This document shows positions 6,370 through 13,305 of a stretch of DNA of 24,788 nt, in pieces (positions within the stretch are counted from its first letter, which is position 1; every line of letters starts with the position of its first letter). A model generated the notes under the pieces. It did no database searches. It saw only the letters and a program-made list of their open reading frames with translations, and was not told the origin of the DNA. Made by a program: the position numbers and the translations under genes. This DNA comes from JAXHMM01 sp964528445 (GTDB taxonomy: Bacteria > Bacteroidota > Rhodothermia > Balneolales > Balneolaceae): positions 1 to 24,788 of the forward strand of contig CAZGSL010000029.1 of NCBI GenBank assembly GCA_964528445.1, given 5' to 3'.

Positions 6370-7221
6370 ATGAAAATAAGAACGTACCCGGCCCTTCTGT
6401 CGCTTCTGGCAACCCTGATTGTCGGGATGATCCTCGCCGGTTGCGACGACATGCTCTCCATCTTTGACGATCGACGAGGACTCTATTCCATCTACGGCGC
6501 GCTTGATATGGACGAGGAGGTCAACTACATCCGAGTGAAGGATTTAAGCGAGCCGCTGGAGGAAAATGCCGGTAGGGACCTGCAGGTAGAGGTCACCCTG
6601 GAGAACCTGGACCGGCAGGAAACGGAAATGCTGGAGGATTCGGTCATCGTGTTCGAAGGGGTCTATACGCACAACTTCCGTACAAGGATGGCGATAAGGT
6701 CCGGCGAACGGTACCGGCTGATGGTGGAGGGGCCCGAGGGAGTATCCACAGAAGCGAACATGAGGGCCCCGCGTCGGACCGAGCCACGCATGGAGCCGGT
6801 GGCTCCCACCTGCACGACCAACGTGGAACTCGTGTTTGAGAACGTGCCCGACCCGTCGGATCTCAGCGTCTCGGTTGGATTCCGATTGCAGAATACGTTA
6901 TTTCAATACAGGCCCTCCCCGGAGGAGGGGGAGAATTCGGATGAGGTGACCGTGGAATTCAGCCCGAAAACCGTGATCAACAACAGCCTGGAGGAGGGGT
7001 TCAACGTCTGGTGCCATAATCTGAGCAGCGATTCTCTATACGTGAATTTCACTCACTACAGCCCCAACTTTTTTGAGAATATAGCCGCCGATGCGGTGGA
7101 CGTGCCGGGAGGAGCCAGCCGCTTCGGCGCCATGTACGATAAAGCCGTCCGTTTTCCCCTCGATACGGTCAATGTCTGCAACCCCACTTGTCCCCCGCCA
7201 GACCCCGTGAACTCCGATTAG
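6370..7221 (+). CDS. Outer-membrane-type lipoprotein 2, paralogue of lipoprotein 1
   Basis: This 283-residue predicted lipoprotein has the signal MKIRTYPALLSLLATLIVG and lipobox LAGC with Cys25. It aligns with the 2954-3832 product along its whole length, by eye about half identical, with the strongest blocks just after the lipid anchor, around GERYR, and at HNLSSDSLYVNFTHYSPNFFE. The end DTVNVCNPTCPP keeps two of the four tail cysteines of lipoprotein 1. ATG 6370 starts the signal peptide directly; I see no strong ribosome binding site. Its position 59 bp after the receptor, on the same strand and with only a hairpin between, indicates one transcription unit. The likely role is a cell-surface or periplasm-facing partner of the receptor, inferred from context. 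Confidence 0.82.
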   Translation: MKIRTYPALLSLLATLIVGMILAGCDDMLSIFDDRRGLYSIYGALDMDEEVNYIRVKDLSEPLEENAGRDLQVEVTLENLDRQETEMLEDSVIVFEGVYTHNFRTRMAIRSGERYRLMVEGPEGVSTEANMRAPRRTEPRMEPVAPTCTTNVELVFENVPDPSDLSVSVGFRLQNTLFQYRPSPEEGENSDEVTVEFSPKTVINNSLEEGFNVWCHNLSSDSLYVNFTHYSPNFFENIAADAVDVPGGASRFGAMYDKAVRFPLDTVNVCNPTCPPPDPVNSD

Positions 7222-7237
7222 GTTTGGAAACAGCGCC

Positions 7238-7819
7238 ATGTGGAAGATCTTCACCATTGAATCCACCGATACCAGCCGGAAATTCGGCATTGAAGAGGAA
7301 GGGGCGTCCCTCACCCACCGGCAATTTCTGGAACTGCTCCGCGAGTCCGGTGAGTTCCGGGAGTATTACAACCGTCTGCTGGCGGAGTGCGGTTTTGAGG
7401 CTTTTTTCTGGGAGAACAAGCCGCTGGTTGCCCGGAACCTGGACGAGGAGTACGAATGCAACCTGATCGACAGCGGCTTTCTCGCCGGCCGCTCGCCGGA
7501 CACCCGTACGTTCCGGCAGTACTTTGAGGAGGGAGAGCGGGTCGTCACCTTCCCCAACCTGGGCGGGGATGCCCTGCTCGTGGTTCCCTGTCCCCGCGGG
7601 GAGGATACCCGGTACACGCACATAGGAAATTTTGTCCGGGAGGCGGACGCCCCTCAGGTTGATGAATTCTGGAGAGTGACGGCGGAGAAGATGATGGAGG
7701 CCGTCGGGGAGGAGCCCCGGTGGCTCAGTACGTCGGGACTGGGCGTATTCTGGCTGCACGCCCGGATCGATTCCGTCCCAAAATACTACCAGACCCGGGA
7801 GTACAAGCGCCTGGATTGA
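7238..7819 (+). CDS. Conserved protein of unknown function (resembles the DUF6940 family)
   Basis: This 193-residue soluble protein has no signal or membrane segment. It opens with MWKIFTIESTDTSRKFGIEEEG and has the blocks FEAFFWENKPL, EEYECNLIDSGFLA, FPNLGGDALLVVPCPRG and, near the end, WLSTSGLGVFWLHARIDSVPKYY. From memory these blocks recall the DUF6940 family, for which I know no function; this is a recollection, not a search result. It starts 16 bp after lipoprotein 2 and may be the last gene of that operon, although its content does not suggest an envelope role. Conserved aromatic and acidic residues give it an enzyme-like look, but no known catalytic motif is visible. Confidence 0.7.
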   Translation: MWKIFTIESTDTSRKFGIEEEGASLTHRQFLELLRESGEFREYYNRLLAECGFEAFFWENKPLVARNLDEEYECNLIDSGFLAGRSPDTRTFRQYFEEGERVVTFPNLGGDALLVVPCPRGEDTRYTHIGNFVREADAPQVDEFWRVTAEKMMEAVGEEPRWLSTSGLGVFWLHARIDSVPKYYQTREYKRLD

Positions 7820-7891
7820 GGAGAAGCGGTCGTGTTGCCGGTCCGGAATTTCCCGGAATGCTTGTTCCGCGTTTGCTATTTTATTTATGGT

Positions 7892-9049
7892 ATGGAACAG
7901 GTTATTACGGAAGGAAGAGTACCGATAAAGCTGTGGCTCGACGATATCGAGGAGGGAGCCCTGCAGCAGGCAAAAAATCTGGCCAATCTCCCCTTCGCGT
8001 TCAGGCATATCGCGATTATGCCGGACTCCCACCGGGGTTACGGCATGCCGATCGGAGGGGTACTGGCCTCCCGGGAGGCCATCATTCCGAATGCGGTGGG
8101 CGTGGATATCGGGTGCGGCATGTGCTCGTTGCGGACCAACCAGCAGGAGATCGATACCGACCGGCTGAAGGCGATTATGGGCATTATCCGGGACCGCGTG
8201 CCGGTGGGATCAAATCACCAGAACCAAAAACAGGACCCGGAGTGGATGCCCTCCCCGGAAGGAGGGGAGACCCCCATTGCGGACCGGGAATACGAAAAAG
8301 CCCTCTACCAGGTGGGCACGCTCGGAGGGGGCAATCACTTCATCGAGATCCAGAAGGGGTCTGACGGGTTTATCTGGATCATGGTTCACTCCGGTTCACG
8401 CAACATCGGCTACACGGTGGCCAAGCATTATACCAACCTGGCGAGGGAGAAGTGCGAGAGATGGTTCAGCGAGGTCCCCGGCGACCTGGCGTTTTTCCCC
8501 CGCGACACCGAGGAGTTCGCCCGCTACGAAAATGAGATGAACTACTGCATCCGGTTTGCCGAACAAAACCGCAAATTGATGATGGAGCGGGTCAAGGAGG
8601 CCTTTGAGCGGGTTATTCCCATGGTGGGTTTCTCGGATTTTATCAACAAGCCCCACAATTTCGCGGCGTGGGAGAACCATTACGGGAAGAACGTGATCGT
8701 CCACCGGAAAGGAGTAACCCGTGCCAGGGAGGGGGAACGCGGAATGATACCTGGTTCTCAGGGGACGCCCTCCTATATTGTTCGGGGCAAAGGCAACGAA
8801 GAGTCGTTTCGCTCCTGCTCCCACGGAGCCGGACGGGTTATGAGTCGGAACCAGGCCAAGAAGACCCTCAGTGTGGAACAGGAGGCGTCAGCCATGGATA
8901 AGAGGGGCATCCTGCACGCGGTCCGCTCCAAAAGCGACCTGGACGAGGCCCCCGGTTCCTACAAGGACATTCGAAAGGTAATGAAGCGCCAGCGGGACCT
9001 GGTCGATATTGAAGTGAAACTGGAGCCGCTTGCCGTTATCAAGGGATAG
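7892..9049 (+). CDS. rtcB: RtcB-family RNA ligase
   Basis: RtcB joins RNA 2',3'-cyclic phosphate or 3'-phosphate ends to 5'-OH ends using GTP and Mn2+, acting in RNA repair and tRNA splicing. The 385-residue product shows PDSHRGYGMPIGGVLA (44-59), the metal-binding DIGCGM with Cys75, GGGNHF with His149, VHSGSRNIG with His166, NKPHNFAAWE with His255, and the guanylylated His311 in CSHGAGR. All core active-site residues are therefore present. ATG 7892 is preferred because the protein begins at the family N terminus; the frame stays open to 7832, but the extra residues are unlike RtcB. No archease or RtcR regulator is adjacent. Two tRNA genes lie just downstream on the other strand; I attach no functional meaning to this. 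Confidence 0.95.
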   Translation: MEQVITEGRVPIKLWLDDIEEGALQQAKNLANLPFAFRHIAIMPDSHRGYGMPIGGVLASREAIIPNAVGVDIGCGMCSLRTNQQEIDTDRLKAIMGIIRDRVPVGSNHQNQKQDPEWMPSPEGGETPIADREYEKALYQVGTLGGGNHFIEIQKGSDGFIWIMVHSGSRNIGYTVAKHYTNLAREKCERWFSEVPGDLAFFPRDTEEFARYENEMNYCIRFAEQNRKLMMERVKEAFERVIPMVGFSDFINKPHNFAAWENHYGKNVIVHRKGVTRAREGERGMIPGSQGTPSYIVRGKGNEESFRSCSHGAGRVMSRNQAKKTLSVEQEASAMDKRGILHAVRSKSDLDEAPGSYKDIRKVMKRQRDLVDIEVKLEPLAVIKG

Positions 9050-9103
9050 GACGTTTTTCGAAGGCAGGAAGCGGCGATTGATTGAAGCTTGTGGAGGGAA
9101 GAG

Positions 9104-9177
9104 TGGGGGATGGCAGATTTGAACTGCCGACTTCTGCAATGTGAATGCAGCGCTCTAAACCGCTGAGCTAATCCCCC
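9104..9177 (-). tRNA. tRNA-Val (anticodon CAC)
   Basis: The 74-nt cloverleaf folds completely. The acceptor stem is GGGGGAT/ATCCCCC, the D arm is GCTC/GAGC, the anticodon arm is CTGCA/TGCAG with loop TTCACAT (anticodon CAC, normal U33), the T arm is GGCAG/CTGCC, and the discriminator is A73. A35, C36 and A73 are the known valine identity elements. CCA is not encoded. It reads GUG codons and lies downstream of the tRNA-Val(GAC) gene on the same strand, probably in one transcript. Confidence 0.95.
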
Positions 9178-9204
9178 GTTTTTTCTACCTATATTCTACC
9201 ATTT

Positions 9205-9241
9205 ATTCTATAAATGCAGTAAAGACAACACTTTATAGAAT
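9205..9241 (-). repeat. Perfect inverted repeat between the two tRNA-Val genes
   Basis: ATTCTATAAA (9205-9214) and TTTATAGAAT (9232-9241) are perfect 10-bp inverted arms around a 17-nt spacer, lying in the 71-bp AT-rich space between the tRNAs. In a common precursor RNA this would form a hairpin between the two cloverleafs, possibly a processing signal; it could equally hold promoter or operator sequence. The function is not established. Confidence 0.45.
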
Positions 9242-9248
9242 GAAAGAG

Positions 9249-9323
9249 TGGGTGCTGCTGGATTCGAACCAGCGACCTCTACCTTGTCGGGGTAGCGCTC
9301 TAAACCAACTGAGCTAAGCACCC
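9249..9323 (-). tRNA. tRNA-Val (anticodon GAC), with C33 instead of U33
   Basis: The 75-nt cloverleaf has acceptor GGGTGCT/AGCACCC, D arm GCTC/GAGC, anticodon stem CTACC/GGTAG, T arm GCTGG/CCAGC with TTCGAAT, and discriminator A73. The seven-base anticodon loop is CCGACAA, placing GAC at 34-36, so it reads GUC and GUU. Position 33, almost always U because it makes the U-turn, is C here. All stems are perfect, so this does not look like a decaying pseudogene. CCA is not encoded. It is the first gene of the minus-strand tRNA pair. Confidence 0.93.
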
Positions 9324-9366
9324 TTTTCGGGAGGATGGAATGGGACCTCCCCCTTGAAGCGATGCC

Positions 9367-9396
9367 AATATACGCAGCGGGGCCGGTTCGTCGCAA
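9367..9396 (-). promoter_or_regulatory. Probable promoter of the tRNA-Val pair
   Basis: Read on the minus strand, TTGCGA (9396-9391) and TATATT (9372-9367) are separated by 18 bp. The predicted start, about 9360, leaves a leader of roughly 37 nt before the first tRNA base at 9323. The remainder of the 157-bp space before nusB shows no other feature that I can support. Confidence 0.45.
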
Positions 9397-9480
9397 GCTT
9401 TTTATGGGCCGGTTTCTTTCAGCTCTTCGGGAGGTTTTGTATTTTGAGCGCTTCATTGAAATCTCTCATGACCCGACCGG

Positions 9481-9945
9481 ATGGCTCAACGCAGAGAAGC
9501 GAGGGAAGCCGTACTTAAAGCGCTCTATGCCGAAGATGCTGGCGGCGCGGAAGCGGATTTCATCCTCGCCAATATTATCAAGCCCCCTCTTTCAAAGGAC
9601 AAGGAGACCTACCGGTTTGCCGAAAGTCTTTACCTGAGGGTCCTCAAGAACCGGCAGGAACTGGACGAAGCGATCAGCCGCCACATTGACAATTGGCGTA
9701 TTGACCGGCTGGCCGTCGTTGACAAGCTGATCCTGCGCCTGGCCCTTTGCGAATTTCTCTATTTCGAGGAGATCCCCACCAAGGTAACGATCAACGAGGC
9801 TATCGAACTGGCCAAGCGCTACTCTACCGGGAAGTCCGGCCGCTTTGTGAACGGCATCCTGGATTCGGCCCTGAAAGACCTACGGGAAAAGGGGCGAATT
9901 GAGAAAAGCGGCAGGGGACTCCTGGAAACCAATCCCAACTCCTGA
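9481..9945 (+). CDS. nusB: Transcription antitermination factor NusB
   Basis: NusB is a small all-helical RNA-binding protein that works with NusE/S10 on boxA RNA to prevent premature termination of rRNA transcripts. The 154-residue length is typical. Diagnostic blocks are MAQRREAREAVLKALYAED at the start, IDNWRIDRLAVVDKLILRLALCEFLYFEEIPTKVTINEAIELAK in the middle, and FVNGILDSALKDL near the end. ATG 9481 gives the family N terminus. A phosphatase gene follows 11 bp after the stop, suggesting cotranscription. Nothing is unusual about it. Confidence 0.95.
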   Translation: MAQRREAREAVLKALYAEDAGGAEADFILANIIKPPLSKDKETYRFAESLYLRVLKNRQELDEAISRHIDNWRIDRLAVVDKLILRLALCEFLYFEEIPTKVTINEAIELAKRYSTGKSGRFVNGILDSALKDLREKGRIEKSGRGLLETNPNS

Positions 9946-9956
9946 ACTACCGCAGC

Positions 9957-10631
9957 TTGCCTGATTCCACCGGCTTTATCGCAATAGGAGACGTACACGG
10001 TTGTCCGCAGTCCCTGAAGGCGCTCCTGGGGAAACTGGACGAGGAAGAGCTGTCCGCCCGGCAGATCGTTTTTGTGGGCGACTATATCGACCGGGGACCC
10101 GATTCGAAAGGAGTGGTGGATTTCCTGCTGGGGTTCCGCCGGGAGCACGACTGCGTGTTCATCCGCGGCAACCACGAGCAGATGATGCTGGATGCCGTCG
10201 ACCAGGGGAATATGGGGCCGTGGATGATGAACGGGGCGGGGGACACCCTGCGTTCCTACGGGATCAGCAGGGAGCTGAAGGAGCTTCCGGATTCGCACAT
10301 GGCTTTTTACCGGGATACGAAACTCTACTACGAGACGGAAGAGTATTTTTTTGTGCATGCCGGACTTTCCCCGGGAATTACCATCCGCCAGGCGCTGGAG
10401 GAGGAGTCGACGATTCGGCAGTTCCTGTGGGAGCGGTCTCACCTGACGGCACCGGAGACGGCATGGGAGAAAACGGTGGTCTTCGGCCACACCCCGAAGC
10501 ACGAACCGGTGGTGCGCGACCGGATGATCGGCATCGACACGGGCTGCGTGTACGGTTCGATGGGGTACGGGACCCTCACAGCGGTGCTGCTCCCGGAAGT
10601 GGAGTTTGTCCAGCAGGCCTGCCTTGACTGA
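9957..10631 (+). CDS. PPP-type metallophosphatase (serine/threonine protein phosphatase / ApaH-PrpE-like)
   Basis: This 224-residue calcineurin-like phosphatase has the complete motif series for a two-metal PPP active site: GDVHGC (12-17), GDYIDRGPDSKG, RGNHEQMM, HAGLSPG and GHTPKHEP, ending with GIDTGCVYGSMGYGTLTAV. The substrate may be phosphoprotein or a dinucleotide polyphosphate; sequence alone does not separate these. The start is TTG at 9957: no ATG or GTG lies in frame between the upstream region and the GDVHG motif, and the start sits 11 bp after the nusB stop, so translation may be coupled to nusB. The gene continues toward ychF, 44 bp downstream. Confidence 0.88.
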   Translation: MPDSTGFIAIGDVHGCPQSLKALLGKLDEEELSARQIVFVGDYIDRGPDSKGVVDFLLGFRREHDCVFIRGNHEQMMLDAVDQGNMGPWMMNGAGDTLRSYGISRELKELPDSHMAFYRDTKLYYETEEYFFVHAGLSPGITIRQALEEESTIRQFLWERSHLTAPETAWEKTVVFGHTPKHEPVVRDRMIGIDTGCVYGSMGYGTLTAVLLPEVEFVQQACLD

Positions 10632-10675
10632 CGAAATCGAATGCGAAGTAATCTGGAACGCCTGAAGAGAAATTT

Positions 10676-11770
10676 ATGAGTTTGAAATGCGGAATCGTGG
10701 GCCTGCCCAACGTGGGCAAGTCCACTTTGTTCAATGCCCTGAGCGAAGCGGGCGCCGAAGCTGAGAATTTCCCGTTCTGTACCATCGATCCCAACGTGGG
10801 GGTGGTGCCGGTGCCGGATAAGCGGCTGGATAATTTGTTCCGGCTCACCGAATCAAAGAAGAAAGTTCCCACCAGCGTGGAGTTCGTGGATATCGCCGGA
10901 CTCGTGAAGGGGGCCTCGGAAGGAAAGGGCAAGGGGAACGCCTTCCTCTCACACATCCGGGAAGTGGACCTGATCGTGCATGTGGTACGCTGTTTCGACG
11001 ACGACAACGTCGTGCACGTGGAGGGGAGCGTCGATCCGGCAAGGGACATACGTATTATCGAGGACGAACTGATTCTGAAAGACCTGGAAGTGGTAGAGAA
11101 GCGGGTGGAGAAGCTGCAGAAGGAGGCCAAGGGAGGAGACCGGAACGTGATCCGGCAGCTTGAGATGGCGGAAGAGCTGAAAGAGCACCTGGAGACGGGC
11201 AACGCGGCCCGCTCCTTTCCCGTGGATGATGAGCACCGGGAGTTTTACCGGGAGCTTCACCTGCTCTCAGGCAAGCCGGTGCTCTATGCCTGCAATGTTT
11301 CGGAAGAGGATCTGGAGGGAAGCAACCGCTGGGTGGAAACGGTGCGGGAGATCGCCTCGGAGCATGGCGACGAGGTTGTTACCTTCTGCGCGAAGATCGA
11401 GGCGGAGATCGCCGAGCTGGAAGAGGAGGAGAAAGAGGCGTTCCTGGAGGAGATGGGCGTGGAGAGCGGGGGACTGGATCGGTTGATCCAGGCGGCCTAT
11501 CGCGAGCTGGGATTGATCACCTTTTTCAGCAACGGTCCCAAGGAGACCCGGGCGTGGACCATCGAGAAGGGGACAAAGGCTCCCGAGGCGGCGGGCAAGA
11601 TCCACTCGGATTTCGAGCGCGGATTTATCCGGGCTGAGACGGTAAGCTACGAAACGTTTGTCGAGCTGAAATCGGAAAAGGCGGTCCGGGAGGCGGGGAA
11701 AATGCGCCAGGAGGGGAAGGATTATGAGGTACAGGACGGCGATGTGATCCTGTTCCGTTTCAACGTCTGA
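10676..11770 (+). CDS. ychF: Redox-responsive ATPase YchF (Obg-related P-loop protein)
   Basis: YchF (OLA1 in eukaryotes) is a ribosome-associated P-loop NTPase that prefers ATP. The 364-residue length is standard. Visible features are the P-loop GLPNVGKST (9-17), the switch region NFPFCTIDPNVG, the Walker B/G3 segment DIAGLVKGASEGKGKGN, a central coiled-coil insertion (about 130-200, rich in Glu and Lys), and the atypical G4 segment CNVSEED, which replaces NKxD and underlies ATP preference. The C-terminal TGS domain ends with QEGKDYEVQDGDVILFRFNV. ATG 10676 matches the family start. The 3' end overlaps that of the convergent SPOR lipoprotein gene by 11 bp. Confidence 0.96.
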   Translation: MSLKCGIVGLPNVGKSTLFNALSEAGAEAENFPFCTIDPNVGVVPVPDKRLDNLFRLTESKKKVPTSVEFVDIAGLVKGASEGKGKGNAFLSHIREVDLIVHVVRCFDDDNVVHVEGSVDPARDIRIIEDELILKDLEVVEKRVEKLQKEAKGGDRNVIRQLEMAEELKEHLETGNAARSFPVDDEHREFYRELHLLSGKPVLYACNVSEEDLEGSNRWVETVREIASEHGDEVVTFCAKIEAEIAELEEEEKEAFLEEMGVESGGLDRLIQAAYRELGLITFFSNGPKETRAWTIEKGTKAPEAAGKIHSDFERGFIRAETVSYETFVELKSEKAVREAGKMRQEGKDYEVQDGDVILFRFNV

Positions 11771-12365
11771 TCACTTCACGAAACCCGAACGTCGTGGTGT
11801 CCGCCGGCACCCGTCCGGGTTCGATGCGGTCGTGCACGACCCAGGCTTCGGGGAATCGGCTCTGGACGAGACGGGAATATTCGATTGCCCGCCGCCGGTC
11901 GAGGAAATCTCCCACATGCACTTTGTAGAAAGGCTGCTGAAAATACTGGTAGGTTTCGGCCTGGTAGCCGGTCAGGGCGGTATCGGCCCAGACCCGAAAG
12001 CTTGACGCCACCGAATCGGCCACCCCGATATCGCGCGTGGAGAGTATCTGTATGCGAAATCCCGCGGTAGAGTCCACCTGGGTCTCCCGCACCACCCTCT
12101 CCTGCATGAGCCCTTCCGGCAGGTCGTTCACCTGGGTGGCGTGAAGGTCTCTAAGGCTGCTCCGGTTGGCGTTCAGGAAGTCCCTCTGCGAGTAGCCCTC
12201 CTCCTGCGTCTGACGGACCGTGTCGGCCGGCGCCTGCTCTCCGCCGGGAGAAGCACCGGGTCCGGTCTGCCGGGGAGTGGCGCATCCCGCCAGCAGGAGG
12301 ACTGCCAGCAACATTCCCAGGTACGGGGGCAGGGGCGTGTATGCAAGACGGCGGCGGGGATCCAT
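11760..12365 (-). CDS. SPOR-domain lipoprotein
   Basis: This 201-residue predicted lipoprotein has a signal segment PPYLGMLLAVLLLAGC with lipidated Cys28, a low-complexity linker rich in Pro, Gly, Gln and Thr, and a C-terminal SPOR domain (about 118-190: FRIQILSTRDIGVADSVASSFR to YKVHVGDFLDRRRAIEYSRLVQSRFPEAWVV). SPOR domains bind denuded peptidoglycan at division sites, so a periplasmic, septum-related role is likely. ATG 12365 is chosen over ATG 12392 because it leads straight into the signal and avoids overlap with the upstream gene, which stops 16 bp away. It is the last gene of the deoC-ALDH strand, perhaps only by read-through. Its end overlaps ychF by 11 bp. Confidence 0.85.
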   Translation of the reverse strand: MDPRRRLAYTPLPPYLGMLLAVLLLAGCATPRQTGPGASPGGEQAPADTVRQTQEEGYSQRDFLNANRSSLRDLHATQVNDLPEGLMQERVVRETQVDSTAGFRIQILSTRDIGVADSVASSFRVWADTALTGYQAETYQYFQQPFYKVHVGDFLDRRRAIEYSRLVQSRFPEAWVVHDRIEPGRVPADTTTFGFREVIRR

Positions 12366-12381
12366 GATCTTCACGCAATCG

Positions 12382-13251
12382 TTAAAGTCCAACAGGGTGC
12401 CAGGTGGTTTTGGTTTCCTGGAAAGCGGTAATCAGGTAGGGGTTTCGGTTCTCCTCCCCGGTCCAGTCGTCCACCGGCTCTCCCTCCACCCGCTTTACGT
12501 TTAAAGCGGCCCACTCGTCTATTTGTTTCCCGAAATTCTCCTTCAGCTCCCGGTCGGTGTAGAAGAGCGCGTTGACGTCCATGTGAGAGGCCATATGCTC
12601 CGTCAGTTCCCCGCGCAGCCCCGTGAGAATGTTTACCACGCCGCCGGGGACGTCGGAGGAGTGCAGCACCTCCCCGAAGCTGACCGCGGACAGCGGGTGG
12701 CGTTCGGAGGCCAGCACCACGCAGGTGTTCCCCCCGGCGATGACCGGGGCGATGACCGAAACGAGTCCGAGCAGGGGACTTTCCGCGGGCGCCCAGATGT
12801 TCACTACCCCCGTTGGTTCGGGGAGGGAGAAATTAAAATGACTGCTTGCGACCGGGTTGACGGTACCGAATACCTGGGCAATTTTGTCGGTCCACCCGGC
12901 ATAGTAGATCAGGCGATCGATGGCCTGGTCCGTTTCCTCCTGTGCGGCCTTCTTCGCGAACCCGGTTTTGGTCAGCTCCTCGGCGAACTGGGCCTTCCTT
13001 CCCTCCAGCATTTCGGCTATCCGGTAGAGAATTTGTCCCCTGTTGTAGGCCGAGCGTCCGCTCCATCCCGGCAAAGCGTTGCGGGCGGCCAGAACGGCGT
13101 CCCGGACATCCTTTCTGGAGCAGCGGCAGGTATTGGCGACGACCTTACCCTCGCTGTCCTCGACCTTGTAGTGCCGTCCCGATTCGGATCGGGGAAAGGC
13201 TCCCCCGACGTACGTCTTGTAGGTTTTCGATACTTCCAGTCTGTCGCTCAT
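12382..13251 (-). CDS. Short aldehyde-dehydrogenase-like protein lacking the catalytic domain
   Basis: This 289-residue protein aligns with the N-terminal coenzyme-binding half of the adjacent ALDH but lacks the catalytic half. Where the neighbour has IIPWNFPLLML and VLKPAE, it has IWAPAESPLLGL and VLASER, so the transition-state Asn and the NAD-binding Lys are gone. There is no LELGGK glutamate and no cysteine motif. The frame is intact, and it ends in an ordered tail NPYLITAFQETKTTWHPVGL, so it seems a maintained protein rather than a pseudogene. From memory, paired ALDH genes next to deoC also occur in other bacteria. A regulatory or structural partner of the full ALDH is a reasonable guess. 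ATG 13251 lies 54 bp after the ALDH stop. Confidence 0.8.
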   Translation of the reverse strand: MSDRLEVSKTYKTYVGGAFPRSESGRHYKVEDSEGKVVANTCRCSRKDVRDAVLAARNALPGWSGRSAYNRGQILYRIAEMLEGRKAQFAEELTKTGFAKKAAQEETDQAIDRLIYYAGWTDKIAQVFGTVNPVASSHFNFSLPEPTGVVNIWAPAESPLLGLVSVIAPVIAGGNTCVVLASERHPLSAVSFGEVLHSSDVPGGVVNILTGLRGELTEHMASHMDVNALFYTDRELKENFGKQIDEWAALNVKRVEGEPVDDWTGEENRNPYLITAFQETKTTWHPVGL

Positions 13252-13305
13252 GGTACCAGGAGTTGGATATCGGTTGTTTCCGGTAGTGTTTGCAGGTTCA
13301 TATTT

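Noticed and set aside
7892..9323. Functional link between rtcB and the neighbouring tRNA genes
   Set aside because: The tRNAs contain no introns and are on the other strand; adjacency alone is not evidence.
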